A DNA stretch of 32,025 nt from Atopococcus tabaci DSM 17538 (GTDB taxonomy: Bacteria > Bacillota > Bacilli > Lactobacillales > Carnobacteriaceae_A): NCBI RefSeq assembly GCF_000429585.1, contig NZ_AUCD01000019.1, positions 1 through 32,025 on the forward strand, written 5' to 3'. Position numbers and translations under genes: made by a program. Shown piece by piece: positions 16,373 to 25,508 of the stretch (position 1 is its first letter; every line of letters begins with the position of its first letter). Below the pieces are notes generated by a model. The model saw nothing but the letters and a program-made list of their open reading frames with translations, did not search any database and had not been told where the DNA came from.

Positions 16373-17464
16373 TTATTCCGTTAAGTCGGTCATCAGGTCG
16401 ATCAGTCGGTCCGCTGCATCAGGAACTCCCGCACGTTTGGCTTTTTCAGCCATGGCGGCTCTCTCCGACGGATTCTGCATCAACCGATCCAATTCCTCAA
16501 TAAAGACTTCGCGTGTCAATTCTTTTTCGGTAATCATCTTTGCAGCGCCTTTATCAGCCAAACTGAGAGCATTTTTTGTCTGGTGGTCATCTGTCACATT
16601 AACGCTGGGAATCAAAATGCTCGGCAGCCCCAAAGCAGTCATTTCTGCAAGAGTTGTTGCACCGCTTCGAGAAACAATCAACGACACACCTGCAAAAACT
16701 TCCGGCATATTGGATATATACGGAACTACTTTTACATTCTCACTTGTCCCGTCAAGTCGAGAAAGGAGTGATTCATAATGAAGTTTGCCGCTGACAAACA
16801 AAACTTGGTATGGTTTTGTTTTCAACTCAGCATAACTGTCCACGAATGTATCATTGATTTTTTGTGCGCCCCTGCTTCCACCGAACATTAGCACCGTTGG
16901 GATGTCCGGATTCAATCCGTATTCTTTCAGGGCGGAATTTTTTCTTACGTGAACAACTTCCTGCGCACGGGGATTGCCTGTGAAGACAACTTTTTCCTTG
17001 TGTCGTCCAAATTGATCCGCGGCTTCTTCAAAGCAGATGGCAATCTTTTTCACGAATGGAGCTAAAAACTTATTCGTCAAGCCGGCGACGCTGTTTTGTT
17101 CATGAATGACCGCCGGGATACCGAGACGGGAGGCTGCATAAACAACCGGCCCGCAGACATAACCCCCAGTTCCCAATACCACATCCGGTTGAAAGTCTTT
17201 GATGATTTTTTTTGCATCTGACGTACTTTTAATAAATTTGCCGATTGTCTTTAAGTTATCCATTGAAAAAGAGCGCCTGAAACCTTGAATTTCAATGGCT
17301 TTGAATGGAACACCATTGTCAGGAACAATCGTACTTTCCAAACCTCTTTCTGTTCCAATGTACAAAAACTCTGTGTCAGGATACTGTTTTTTCATTTCAC
17401 GCATGAGGGCAAGCGCAGGGTAGATGTGTCCTCCTGTACCGCCTCCTGATAGTAATACTTTCAT
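16373..17464 (-). CDS. murG: UDP-GlcNAc:undecaprenyl-PP-MurNAc-pentapeptide transferase MurG
   Basis: The 363-residue peripheral membrane GT-B glycosyltransferase makes lipid II from lipid I. The N-terminal G loop is LSGGGTGGHIYPALAL (residues 5-19). The second G loop is FGGSRGAQKIN near 195. The UDP-GlcNAc pocket includes RSGATTLAEMTALGLPSILIP near 260-285. The start is fixed by the family (MKVLLSGGG), but the only Shine-Dalgarno is 26 bases away, separated by a hairpin. It follows murD, whose stop codon touches that site. Confidence 0.97.
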   Translation of the reverse strand: MKVLLSGGGTGGHIYPALALMREMKKQYPDTEFLYIGTERGLESTIVPDNGVPFKAIEIQGFRRSFSMDNLKTIGKFIKSTSDAKKIIKDFQPDVVLGTGGYVCGPVVYAASRLGIPAVIHEQNSVAGLTNKFLAPFVKKIAICFEEAADQFGRHKEKVVFTGNPRAQEVVHVRKNSALKEYGLNPDIPTVLMFGGSRGAQKINDTFVDSYAELKTKPYQVLFVSGKLHYESLLSRLDGTSENVKVVPYISNMPEVFAGVSLIVSRSGATTLAEMTALGLPSILIPSVNVTDDHQTKNALSLADKGAAKMITEKELTREVFIEELDRLMQNPSERAAMAEKAKRAGVPDAADRLIDLMTDLTE

Positions 17465-17499
17465 GATTGTATAGGCTTCTGGAGCCTATTCCTCCCTTA
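17462..17499 (-). promoter_or_regulatory. murG start region: hairpin between Shine-Dalgarno and ATG
   Basis: On minus, the order is the murD stop TAA (17497-17499), GGGAGG (17491-17496), one base, a 7-bp perfect stem ATAGGCT/AGCCTAT with loop CCAGA (17471-17489), then ACAATC and the ATG at 17464. The linear spacing is 26 bases, too long, but folding the hairpin leaves 7 bases, which is optimal. Confidence 0.7.
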
Positions 17500-18870
17500 T
17501 TGTGGTTTATGAACAAGTTTATTGACGCTTTCAATAAACGCGTCGCCTCTTTTTTCAAAACTATCATACTGATCCCAACTTGCACATGCAGGTGAGAAAA
17601 GAATCACGTCGCCGCTCTCACTCACTTCAAACGCTTCTGGGACGGAAGCTGTGACATCCGCAACTTTCCGTATGGTCTTCACTCCTGCTTTTTCGCCTGC
17701 TTTTATAAGAGTTGATGCGGTTTCGCCAAAAACAATCATGGCTTTAACATGTTCTTTCAACACTGGCACCAGATCTTCAAATGTTTGGCCGCGGTCCAAC
17801 CCCCCGGCAAGCAGTACAATCGGTTGGTTGAACCCTTGCAATGCTTGGATAGTGGCCAATGTATTGGTTGCTTTGGAATCATTGTATACTTTGCGATTTT
17901 CGTGTTCCAAGACAAACTGCATCCGATGCTTGACCCCACTGAAGCGGCTTAAGCAGTCTTGAATTTGTTTGTTTGTTTTTCCCAGCAGTTTGGCCGCCGC
18001 AATTGCAGCCAGAGCATTTTCCAGATTGTGTTCTCCAGGCAAGGCCACATCTTCCCGTTCCATCACAGGCTCATTACGGAAGTAAATGGTCCCATCCAAT
18101 ACGTATACACCATTTTCCATCCGTTCATGCCGGGAGAATGGAACCAACTGAGCGGGTGATTCTTCCGACAATTTTCTTAATTCAGGAAGATCCCAATTGT
18201 AAATAAACCAGTCCGTTTCTTTTTGGTTTTTTGTGATGTTCATTTTTGCCTGCACATATTCTTCGCGCGAAGAATGATAGTCCAGATGGGCCGAATAAAT
18301 GTTTGTGAAAACAGCAATGGACGGTCGGAAATGTTGGGTTCCCATCAACTGAAAACTGGACATTTCCATAATCAATTCATCTTCAGAAGTCACTTTTTGG
18401 ACAACCTCACTGGCGGGAAACCCGATGTTCCCTGCCGCGAAAGCTTTTCCCTTTTTCCGATCCGTGTTCATTACTTCTGTAAGCATCATAGTAGTTGTTG
18501 TTTTTCCGTTTGTCCCCGTAATCGCTACGAGAGTTCCCTCACAAACTTCGTAAGCTAATTCCATATCAGTCAAGATAGGGATTTTTTGGGCCAGTGCTTT
18601 TTCTATTATTGGATTATCATATCGAATGCCGGGGTTTTTTATCAGGAAATCGATTTTTTCATCTAACAGGTTTTCTGGATGTCCTCCGGATACGACATTG
18701 ATGCCGAGTTCTTCTAACTCTTGTGCATCAGGGTCATCTGACAAATCTTTGGCGTCATTCACTGTCACTTTGGCTCCAAGTCGATGCAATAAAAGTGCGG
18801 CATTTTTCCCGCTTCTTGCCAAACCTAAAACCAATATATTTTTTTCTTCGTACTTTTCCGTTTTTTTCAT
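17497..18870 (-). CDS. murD: UDP-N-acetylmuramoyl-L-alanine:D-glutamate ligase MurD
   Basis: The 457-residue cytoplasmic Mur ligase adds D-glutamate to UDP-MurNAc-L-Ala. The Rossmann-like N-terminal domain shows LVLGLARSGKNAALLLHRLG (residues 13-32). The ATP P-loop is GTNGKTTT at 119-126. The C-terminal domain has YNDSKATNTLATIQALQ and LLAGGLDRG, typical of MurD. The ATG at 18870 has AAAGGGCG 5 bases upstream; a 13-codon upstream extension has no site. It follows mraY by 82 bases. Confidence 0.97.
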   Translation of the reverse strand: MKKTEKYEEKNILVLGLARSGKNAALLLHRLGAKVTVNDAKDLSDDPDAQELEELGINVVSGGHPENLLDEKIDFLIKNPGIRYDNPIIEKALAQKIPILTDMELAYEVCEGTLVAITGTNGKTTTTMMLTEVMNTDRKKGKAFAAGNIGFPASEVVQKVTSEDELIMEMSSFQLMGTQHFRPSIAVFTNIYSAHLDYHSSREEYVQAKMNITKNQKETDWFIYNWDLPELRKLSEESPAQLVPFSRHERMENGVYVLDGTIYFRNEPVMEREDVALPGEHNLENALAAIAAAKLLGKTNKQIQDCLSRFSGVKHRMQFVLEHENRKVYNDSKATNTLATIQALQGFNQPIVLLAGGLDRGQTFEDLVPVLKEHVKAMIVFGETASTLIKAGEKAGVKTIRKVADVTASVPEAFEVSESGDVILFSPACASWDQYDSFEKRGDAFIESVNKLVHKPQ

Positions 18871-18952
18871 GGTTACGCCCTTTCTATTTGCGTATCTTTC
18901 TATGTACAACGAAGCCGGACACGGTTAACAACCGTCCCCAGCATCCAAGTCA

Positions 18953-19921
18953 TTATAAAAAGAAGAATGTACCGACAGCTGCAATCAATCCCACTGCCCA
19001 AAAAGTGAGTACAACGCGCCACTCACTCCATCCACTCATTTCAAAGTGGTGGTGGATAGGACTCATTTTGAAGATTCGTTTATCTCTCAGCTTGACCGAA
19101 GCAACTTGCAGGATTACGCTGGCAGTTTCGACGACAAAAATCAACCCAATCAAAAGCAGGGACCATTCTTGGCTCAAAAGCAGAGACATCGCTGCAAGAC
19201 CTCCACCTAATGCCAATGAACCGACATCTCCCATAAAAATCTGTGCCGGCTTTTTATTGAACATGAAAAATCCAATCAATCCGCCTGCCACGGATACCGC
19301 GAAAACAACGATATCCCAGTCAGATTGCATCCACGCAATCGCGGCATATGCCACGTACGCGATGGTGCCTGTACCTGCAACCAATCCATCCAACCCGTCT
19401 GTGAGATTTACTGCATTGGAAAATCCGACCAGCCAGATGACAGCGAATATGCCGTAGAGCCAAACTGAGTCAATCGTTCCAATGAATGGCAGATAAAGTT
19501 CAGTGGAAAATCCTGCCCACTGATGCACCAACATGAACAAAATACCACCGATCACTTGCCCCATAAACTTTTGGCGGCTTGTCAGCCCCAAATTGCGTTT
19601 CATCACCAATTTAATGTAGTCGTCCAAGAAACCTAAGGTTCCATATAATCCGACAATAAACACCAGCATCCAAGTACGTGTGGTGAGTGTGTCAGAGACC
19701 AGGCTCACAGCAATCGTGGCCGCTACAGAAGCAAGCAAGAATCCTACTCCTCCCATTGTCGGCGTACCGCTTTTTACCGCGTGCCACGCAGGTCCCTCTT
19801 CTCTGGTGACTTGACCAAGTTGTTCCCGTCTGAAATAAGAAATGATTCGAGGCATTGCCGCCACAGTTAGAATCAAACTCACTATGGCAGCTCCGGCCGC
19901 CCAATTCCAATTAGTTTCCAT
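18953..19921 (-). CDS. mraY: Phospho-MurNAc-pentapeptide transferase MraY
   Basis: The 322-residue integral membrane enzyme (about ten hydrophobic segments) makes lipid I. Catalytic aspartates D100 and D101 (GFLDDYIKL), the NLTDGLDGL motif with D175, D232 in FMGDVGSLALGG and the HHH at 290-292 (SPIHHHFEMSGW) are all present. The start is an ATG with AAGGAA about 11 bases upstream. It follows the PBP gene by 18 bases. Confidence 0.98.
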   Translation of the reverse strand: METNWNWAAGAAIVSLILTVAAMPRIISYFRREQLGQVTREEGPAWHAVKSGTPTMGGVGFLLASVAATIAVSLVSDTLTTRTWMLVFIVGLYGTLGFLDDYIKLVMKRNLGLTSRQKFMGQVIGGILFMLVHQWAGFSTELYLPFIGTIDSVWLYGIFAVIWLVGFSNAVNLTDGLDGLVAGTGTIAYVAYAAIAWMQSDWDIVVFAVSVAGGLIGFFMFNKKPAQIFMGDVGSLALGGGLAAMSLLLSQEWSLLLIGLIFVVETASVILQVASVKLRDKRIFKMSPIHHHFEMSGWSEWRVVLTFWAVGLIAAVGTFFFL

Positions 19922-19939
19922 GCTTTAATTGTTTCCTTT

Positions 19940-22159
19940 CTATCCTGCATCTGCTTCTGAAGTAGAATCAGGCAACGGCTCTTCTTCCTCTTCTTGCTTC
20001 GTTCCGGAAGGCTCCAGTGTCAGGGTGATTTGCTCTTCACTCTGCATGTTGCCTCCTGGAGGAATGCTTTGAGCCGTCACATAGCCCTCTCCTTCGAAAA
20101 CAAATTCAATTCCTGTTAATTCAGCAACTTTCAATGCATCATTTTTCGACCAGCCTGTCAAATCCGGCATCGCCATGGCACCATTGGTCATCAAGACAGC
20201 TTTTTCATTTGGGAAAGTCAGTACGTCTGCGTAAGGGAACTGCTGAACGATGGTGTCTCCGGTCCCTACAACCGCCACGTCCATTCCTTTCTCCGTCAAA
20301 GCTGAACGGGCTTCGTCCACTGACATTTCCGTGACTTTCGGCATTTCAATTCGTTCCACTTCGGTCACGGATTCATTTTCGCCCATTCGTTTATAGTCAA
20401 GCGCCCATTTCATGACCGGGTTTAACACTTTCGGCACAACGCTGCTGCCGTGTGTAATCCCATTTCCCAATTTAGGCTGTTGAACTGTCACGTATAGAAT
20501 CAACTTCGGATCATCTGCCGGGGCCATTCCCACCGCAGAGTAAATGTAGTTGGTTCCTCCGCTCAAATACTGACCTGTTTCAGGGTCAACCATCTGTGCT
20601 GTTCCGGTTTTGGCCGCTATTTCATAGCCGTCGATTTGATATTTATTTGCTGTACCGTGTTCACTGTACACAGGTTCTTTTAAGTAGTCAAGAGCAAGAT
20701 CGGCAGCTTCTTTTGAGATTGGTTTGCCGACCACTTCTTTTTCGAATACTGTTTCTTCACCTGTTTCAGGATCCACGATTTTGTCGATGAAACGCGGTTT
20801 TACCATTTCTCCATCATTGGCGACTGCTGAAAAAGCTTGCATCATTTGGCTCACTGTCACGGTGATTCCTTGACCGAAACTCGTATTGGCTTTTTGAAGC
20901 GGCCATGCATACGGATTTGATCCGGCATTTTCATTCACCAATCCAATATTTGTTTTTTGACTAAAGCCAAATTCATCCAAATAACTTTTCCATGTATCGT
21001 ATCCCATGCGTTCCACTAAGTTGACGAATGCGACGTTACTTGAGCGGGCAACACCTTCCAGATAGGAAATGGTCCCCCACCCTTCTCTTTTTACGTCGTG
21101 CACAACTCCTCCGCCCACTTCAACAGAACCAGATTCATAGTACTCGTTTGGATTGAACACTCCTTCTTCGACAGCGGCAGCCAAGGTCATGACTTTCATT
21201 GTCGAGCCCGGTTCAAATGTGTATTCCACTAAGAGGTTTTGCCATGTTTGGTTGATGTTTTCCTTTGTCGTTGCATTAAATGTCGGTCGCTGAGACGCAG
21301 CCAGAATTTCTCCCGTTTCTGCATCCATCAGTGTGGCCGTCATCGCAGTAGGAGAATGTTCTTCTTGGACTTGTGACATCACCGTTTCCAAGAATACTTG
21401 TAACGACTTGTCGAGTGTCAGATAAATATCTTTGCCGTCTTGAGGCTCTTTCACATTTGCATCTTCACCAGGAATCGCATATCCAAAGCGATCTTTTTTG
21501 TACTCCAGCTGGCCGTCGGTACCTTTCAGCACATCATCGTACGCCAGTTCGATTCCCATGATTCCACTTAATTCGCTTGAAGGTTCTCTTTCTTCATCTT
21601 CTCCGGGTTGAGCAAGTCCTACAAGGTGGGAGGCAAACACCCCATTTGGATAAAGACGGGTCTGTTTCTCTTCAAAGATAATTCCCGGCAGGTCTTCTGC
21701 TTCAATTTTACTCATCGTGTCATACGACAAATTATTCCCAGCCGTACCGAATTCAACTTGCGCCAAACCGTCACGGCTCAGCCGCTGAAGAATATCCTCT
21801 TCGCTCATGGCGATATATTGAGAGAGAACATGTGCCGTCTTTTCCTTGTCTACTACGTGCTGGGGTTCTTTGGCGTTTTCTGACCACGCATCCGTCAATA
21901 CAGCAATCAATTTATAAGAAGAAGCGTCCATTGCAATAGGAGCTCCACCAGAATCATATATGGTGCCCCTTTCTGCTTGTAGGACGCTGCTTCGGGTATA
22001 GAGATTGTTGACATTGTGGATTAAATTTTCTCCGCCCACTTCCCCTTTCACCATTATGTAGGAAAATCGACCGGCAAAGATGAGAAACAGAACCACATTC
22101 ACTACAAACAAAATGATGGTGAAGTTCTTTCTATTTCTCAATGGGTTTTTGCGGTTCAT
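19940..22159 (-). CDS. pbp2x: Septal class B penicillin-binding protein with PASTA domains (FtsI/PBP2x type)
   Basis: The 739-residue transpeptidase cross-links peptidoglycan at the division septum. It has a short cytoplasmic N terminus, one membrane segment at about 13-35, a dimerisation/pedestal domain and a transpeptidase domain with all three catalytic motifs: STMK at 319-322, SSN at 373-375 and KTG at 517-519. Two PASTA repeats follow at about 610-670 and 672-725, then an acidic tail. Its ATG overlaps the end of ftsL by 4 bases. PASTA-bearing PBPs of this position are the beta-lactam targets known as PBP2x; the name is by analogy. Confidence 0.95.
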   Translation of the reverse strand: MNRKNPLRNRKNFTIILFVVNVVLFLIFAGRFSYIMVKGEVGGENLIHNVNNLYTRSSVLQAERGTIYDSGGAPIAMDASSYKLIAVLTDAWSENAKEPQHVVDKEKTAHVLSQYIAMSEEDILQRLSRDGLAQVEFGTAGNNLSYDTMSKIEAEDLPGIIFEEKQTRLYPNGVFASHLVGLAQPGEDEEREPSSELSGIMGIELAYDDVLKGTDGQLEYKKDRFGYAIPGEDANVKEPQDGKDIYLTLDKSLQVFLETVMSQVQEEHSPTAMTATLMDAETGEILAASQRPTFNATTKENINQTWQNLLVEYTFEPGSTMKVMTLAAAVEEGVFNPNEYYESGSVEVGGGVVHDVKREGWGTISYLEGVARSSNVAFVNLVERMGYDTWKSYLDEFGFSQKTNIGLVNENAGSNPYAWPLQKANTSFGQGITVTVSQMMQAFSAVANDGEMVKPRFIDKIVDPETGEETVFEKEVVGKPISKEAADLALDYLKEPVYSEHGTANKYQIDGYEIAAKTGTAQMVDPETGQYLSGGTNYIYSAVGMAPADDPKLILYVTVQQPKLGNGITHGSSVVPKVLNPVMKWALDYKRMGENESVTEVERIEMPKVTEMSVDEARSALTEKGMDVAVVGTGDTIVQQFPYADVLTFPNEKAVLMTNGAMAMPDLTGWSKNDALKVAELTGIEFVFEGEGYVTAQSIPPGGNMQSEEQITLTLEPSGTKQEEEEEPLPDSTSEADAG

Positions 22160-22542
22160 TTAGAAACATTCCTCACATTTTGCTCGTTCATTTGCAAACC
22201 ATTCTTTTCAGCCACACTGTACACTCTGTCATAGCGGGATAGCTCTTGTACTTTTTGTTCCAAATTTTCATTGACTACTTTTGTTTCTGTAATCGTACGG
22301 TTCACATCTTGAAGATTGCGGTTAGCGGAATTGACTTCAATTCCCATCGTAACGTTCATGACAGATAAGATAAAAAAGGCAGCCGCAAAAAAGGACACAA
22401 GCAGCTTCTCTCCTAACACAAAGGGAACCTTACGTGAAGAGGATCCTGGTTTGGCTTCTTTTCGAGGGGATGGGGTCACATCAGGTTGTTTCAACGGTTG
22501 AATTGATTCATATTTGCGTGCGAGATTGTCGTTCATCGCCAT
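22156..22542 (-). CDS. ftsL: Cell-division protein FtsL
   Basis: The 128-residue bitopic protein has a basic, proline-rich cytoplasmic N terminus, one membrane helix at about 46-66 and an outside coiled coil (ANRNLQDVNRTITETKVVNENLEQKV region, residues about 72-115). This layout and its place between rsmH and the septal PBP identify it even though FtsL sequences diverge fast. AGGAAG lies 8 bases before the first ATG; a second ATG two codons on is possible. It overlaps the PBP gene by 4 bases. Confidence 0.92.
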   Translation of the reverse strand: MAMNDNLARKYESIQPLKQPDVTPSPRKEAKPGSSSRKVPFVLGEKLLVSFFAAAFFILSVMNVTMGIEVNSANRNLQDVNRTITETKVVNENLEQKVQELSRYDRVYSVAEKNGLQMNEQNVRNVSK

Positions 22543-22577
22543 TTTAATATCTTCCTTTCCTATCTCATCTAGTCTTC

Positions 22578-23549
22578 TTATCTGTTCTTTTTTTCGTCAA
22601 CCGGATTTTTTTCAACAATTCTTAATTTTGCGCTGCGCGCCCGGTTGTTCCGTTCAACTTCTTCTTTTGAGGGAGCAATTGGTTTACGATTGACCAGCTT
22701 CAACAATGGCTGCTCCATCTGTTCGGGCAGCAATGGAAGTCCGCGTGGAACTTCGGGAACACTTGAGTATTCTTTGAATATTGTTTTGACAATGCGATCT
22801 TCCAATGAGTGGAAGGTGATCACACTGATTCTTCCATACGGTTTGATCAATTGGACCGCTTGTTCCAATGATTCTTCCAAAGCACCCAGCTCGTCGTTTA
22901 CAGCAATGCGTAACGCTTGGAAAATTCGTTTTGCGGGATGCCCGCCTTTTCTTCTCGCAGGCGCAGGAATGGCGTCTTTAATAATGTCCACCAATTCCTG
23001 AGTGGTTTCAATTTCTTGTTGGCTTCGCGTTTCTTCAATTTTCCTTGCCACTTGTTTGGAAAACTTCTCTTCACCGTAACGGAAGAAAATGCGAACCAAG
23101 TCGGAATAGTCCCACTCATTGACGATGTCTTTTGCCGTGAGGGGTTGCGTTTGATCCATCCGCATGTCCAGAGGTGCATCTTTATGGTAACTGAACCCTC
23201 TGGATGCTTCATCTAATTGCGGGGAAGAAACCCCTAAATCGTACAGGATGCCATCTACCTGATGAATCCCTAAACGTTCCAGTTCCACTTTTAAATTTCT
23301 GAAATTTGATTGAACGAATTGGACGACGCCTTTTTCAATATACGGTTCAAGTTGTTGTTTTGCGTGCTCCAAAGCCGTTATGTCTTGGTCAAAGGCTATT
23401 AAACGTCCGCCTTCCTTCAATTGGGAAGCGATGTGTTCACTGTGCCCTGCGCCTCCCAAAGTGCAATCAACATAAATGCCGTCTGCCTTAATATTTAATC
23501 CGTCTGTTGCTTCATTCAACAAAACTGTTTCATGTTCAAAAATTCCCAA
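22578..23549 (-). CDS. rsmH: 16S rRNA (cytosine-1402-N4)-methyltransferase RsmH
   Basis: The 323-residue SAM methyltransferase (formerly MraW) modifies 16S rRNA at C1402. The SAM loop [12 protein letters not shown] is at 28-39. [21 protein letters not shown] near residue 100 is the MraW signature, and [12 protein letters not shown] lies near 245. The start is a TTG with GAGGCG 6 bases upstream; the family N terminus ([11 protein letters not shown]) begins right there. It follows mraZ by 29 bases. Confidence 0.96.
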   Translation of the reverse strand: MGIFEHETVLLNEATDGLNIKADGIYVDCTLGGAGHSEHIASQLKEGGRLIAFDQDITALEHAKQQLEPYIEKGVVQFVQSNFRNLKVELERLGIHQVDGILYDLGVSSPQLDEASRGFSYHKDAPLDMRMDQTQPLTAKDIVNEWDYSDLVRIFFRYGEEKFSKQVARKIEETRSQQEIETTQELVDIIKDAIPAPARRKGGHPAKRIFQALRIAVNDELGALEESLEQAVQLIKPYGRISVITFHSLEDRIVKTIFKEYSSVPEVPRGLPLLPEQMEQPLLKLVNRKPIAPSKEEVERNNRARSAKLRIVEKNPVDEKKNR

Positions 23550-23578
23550 TTTTCTCGCCTCTATTTTCTTCTTCCAAG

Positions 23579-24010
23579 TTAAAATCCAAAATCAATCATG
23601 TTTTCCGCAATTTCATCAAATGTTTCTCCGGCTTCTTGTGAGAACTCGTCCCATCGTTCTTCGCTCCATATTTCAAAGCGATCTGAAACGCCGATGACAT
23701 AACAGTTTTTTTCCAAACCGGCATGCGTCCGAAGCGGTTGCGGAATATTTATTCTTCCTTGTTTATCCAATTCGCATTCTGTCGCTGCAGAATAAAAAAA
23801 GCGCGTGAACGCCCTGGATTCTTTTTTTGCTAGAGGAAGTTGCTTTAATTTTTCTTTGAGTGCGGTCCATTCTTCCATAGGATATCCAAACAAGCATCCA
23901 TCCAGTCCTCGTGTAACGATAAATCGCTCTCCCAAATCTTCCCTGAATTTTGCAGGAATGATGAGACGACCTTTGGTATCGATGGAATGTTTGTATTCTC
24001 CTAACAGCAT
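23579..24010 (-). CDS. mraZ: Transcriptional regulator MraZ
   Basis: The 143-residue protein has two SpoVT-AbrB DNA-binding half domains, each with the DxxGRxxIP motif: [14 protein letters not shown] at residues 11-24 and [13 protein letters not shown] near 82-94. MraZ forms rings of 8 to 12 subunits and represses the dcw promoter by binding direct repeats. The start has GGAGGAGG about 6 bases upstream. It is first in the dcw operon, with a matching set of direct repeats 37 bases upstream, which implies autoregulation. Confidence 0.96.
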   Translation of the reverse strand: MLLGEYKHSIDTKGRLIIPAKFREDLGERFIVTRGLDGCLFGYPMEEWTALKEKLKQLPLAKKESRAFTRFFYSAATECELDKQGRINIPQPLRTHAGLEKNCYVIGVSDRFEIWSEERWDEFSQEAGETFDEIAENMIDFGF

Positions 24011-24039
24011 GGATATCCTCCTCCCGCCACTCTATGTAA

Positions 24040-24071
24040 TCAGTCTACCACATCCCCCCACTTTCCACCAC
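24040..24071 (-). promoter_or_regulatory. MraZ operator: three direct repeats in the mra promoter
   Basis: On minus: GTGGT (24067-24071), five bases, GTGGG (24057-24061), five bases, GTGGT (24047-24051). The 10-bp period puts all three on one face of the helix and matches the direct-repeat design of known MraZ boxes. TAGACT directly after the last repeat (24041-24046) is a likely -10; no good -35 exists because the repeats occupy that place. Confidence 0.75.
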
Positions 24072-24091
24072 CTTTCCTCGGAAAAAAATAC

Positions 24092-24121
24092 AAAAAAAGA
24101 ACCGCTTCCAACAGCGGTTCT
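24092..24121 (-). terminator. Terminator upstream of the mra promoter
   Basis: A 9-bp perfect stem (24098-24106 against 24113-24121, loop TCCAAC on plus) followed on minus by seven T's. It ends the DUF3397-gene transcript about 55 bases after its stop and isolates the dcw operon. Confidence 0.88.
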
Positions 24122-24175
24122 AAAGGGAACTTGCGTTCGCCACCGTTGTCGGTCGGCGGACGCCTGCTTCTATTT

Positions 24176-24553
24176 TTAAATGAGTGAGATGAAGAACAAT
24201 GTTCCCGTCGCTACAAAGAGAATGATGGAGCATAAAAAAATAAATCGCCACCACACTCTGAAGAAGTGGCCATACTCTAATTTGTTTAATTTGAACACAA
24301 AGACCAATGTCAAGATTATACCGAGAGAAAAGATGAGAAGCAAAAAATACGGGAGCCAGGTATGCCCTGAATAAGCCCGGCTGAAGATATGGATCCCAAC
24401 TATAAAATACGGCACAACCAAATCAACTATCCGAATCGACTTTTTCCTTCTCCGGAAATGTCGATTAACAGGATGTTTAAAGAGGAGCAATATTAAAAAC
24501 GGGAGTAAAAACAGTATCCCCATTTTGATTATGTAGCCTATTCCACTGTGCAT
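24176..24553 (-). CDS. DUF3397-family membrane protein
   Basis: The 125 residues form four hydrophobic segments (about 7-25, 44-60, 68-88 and 102-124). The stretch RIVDLVVPYFIVGIHIFSRAYSG and the following LPYFLLLIFSLGII fit the DUF3397 family, found between rpmF and mraZ in many Lactobacillales. Function is unknown; conserved position suggests a link to wall or division. The ATG follows GGAGGAGGG by about 5 bases. It has a weak -10 (TATACT at 24582-24587) and its own terminator, so it seems monocistronic. Confidence 0.75.
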   Translation of the reverse strand: MHSGIGYIIKMGILFLLPFLILLLFKHPVNRHFRRRKKSIRIVDLVVPYFIVGIHIFSRAYSGHTWLPYFLLLIFSLGIILTLVFVFKLNKLEYGHFFRVWWRFIFLCSIILFVATGTLFFISLI

Positions 24554-24620
24554 CTCATCCCTCCTCCTTCATTCGCACAAAAGTATACTACAAACCGTCT
24601 GACTTTTTCCACTTAAAGCA

Positions 24621-24657
24621 AAAAACACTTTTGGGGCATGCTCCCAAAAGTGTTTTT
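24621..24657 (-). terminator. Terminator of yceD-rpmF
   Basis: A perfect 15-bp stem (24621-24635 against 24643-24657, loop GCATGCT) with A/T runs at both sides, 19 bases after the rpmF stop. It may work in both directions. Confidence 0.92.
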
Positions 24658-24675
24658 CAAAGCTTGACTCGTTAA

Positions 24676-24855
24676 TTAAGCTTCGTTGCTTACAACGTCT
24701 TTTCCTGCGTAATGTCCGCAAGATGGGCACACGCGGTGGCTCCGTTTCATTTCACCACAGTTAGGGCAAGCGCTCATGTTTGGAGCTTCCAACTTGTAGT
24801 GTGTACGACGTTTTGCTTTTTTAGCTGTAGATGTTCTTCTTTTTGGTACCGCCAT
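24676..24855 (-). CDS. rpmF: 50S ribosomal protein L32, zinc-binding form
   Basis: A 59-residue protein begins [20 protein letters not shown], the standard L32 start. Two cysteine pairs, C30/C33 (SACPNCGEM) and C43/C46 (RVCPSCGHY), form the zinc ribbon, so this is the C+ paralogue. The ATG at 24855 has an AAGGAGG site 8 bases upstream. It lies 50 bases after yceD, in the same transcript. L32 sits near the peptide exit region of the 50S subunit. Confidence 0.97.
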   Translation of the reverse strand: MAVPKRRTSTAKKAKRRTHYKLEAPNMSACPNCGEMKRSHRVCPSCGHYAGKDVVSNEA

Positions 24856-24905
24856 TTGCTACACCTCCTTAAAGGTCATTGGGTACACCCCAATTTAATC
24901 GAGGA

Positions 24906-25481
24906 TCATTTGTCCTCTTCAGTTTCATTTTGGTCGGAAAACAATGATTTCAGAGCAGAAAAACGTGAATCTCCTTCTTCATCCAAACGTTTTCGGACAC
25001 TGGATTGGTGATCCTCTTCGCTGACCACTTCCCAGTCGTTCCCGCTTGGCATCTCTCCGCTCTCCAATTCTTCTTCCGTGAAGACTTGCGCAGGTATGGC
25101 AATCAGAATAGAATCTATTATCGCAGGACGAATGTCCAATCGATCTTCTTCCAGTACAATGACTACTTCATCTTTGCCGTATTCGTCTGTTTTATGGGAA
25201 GATTCAGGCGGCAGATAAATTTCTGTCAATGAGACTTCCATCTCCTGCTCCACCGGTTTCAGTGAGCGGGCAGAAGGCAACGTAAGTGTACCCTTCAGCT
25301 TCAAGCTCAACAGATACTCTTCTTCATCAACCGATAAATAACCTTCGCAATGGATCGGGGAGGCCTTCAAGACATCCCCGGTTCGTTCCATTAATTCCTG
25401 TTCTAAATCAACATCGCCTGAAAGATACAGCGGTTCATCCGCGTATCGCTTCAGTTCATTTAAAGACCATGCTGCTTTCAT
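24906..25481 (-). CDS. yceD: YceD/DUF177 family protein (rRNA-accumulation factor)
   Basis: The 191-residue acidic protein of the YceD (DUF177) family is nearly always encoded just before rpmF. Members are needed for normal 23S rRNA levels; the mechanism is not settled. The central strands (GYLSVDEEEYLLSLKLKG, then TLPSARSLKPVE) fit the family, as does the acidic C terminus. The ATG at 25481 has AGGGG 8 bases upstream; an in-frame GTG at 25490 lies inside that site. A consensus promoter sits just upstream. Confidence 0.9.
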   Translation of the reverse strand: MKAAWSLNELKRYADEPLYLSGDVDLEQELMERTGDVLKASPIHCEGYLSVDEEEYLLSLKLKGTLTLPSARSLKPVEQEMEVSLTEIYLPPESSHKTDEYGKDEVVIVLEEDRLDIRPAIIDSILIAIPAQVFTEEELESGEMPSGNDWEVVSEEDHQSSVRKRLDEEGDSRFSALKSLFSDQNETEEDK

Positions 25482-25508
25482 TGTTTTCACCCCTAAACAA
25501 CAAAAGTA

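Noticed and set aside
18723-19457. Open frame of 244 codons on plus across murD and mraY
   Set aside because: It crosses two conserved genes on the other strand, has no recognisable domain and no ribosome-binding site.
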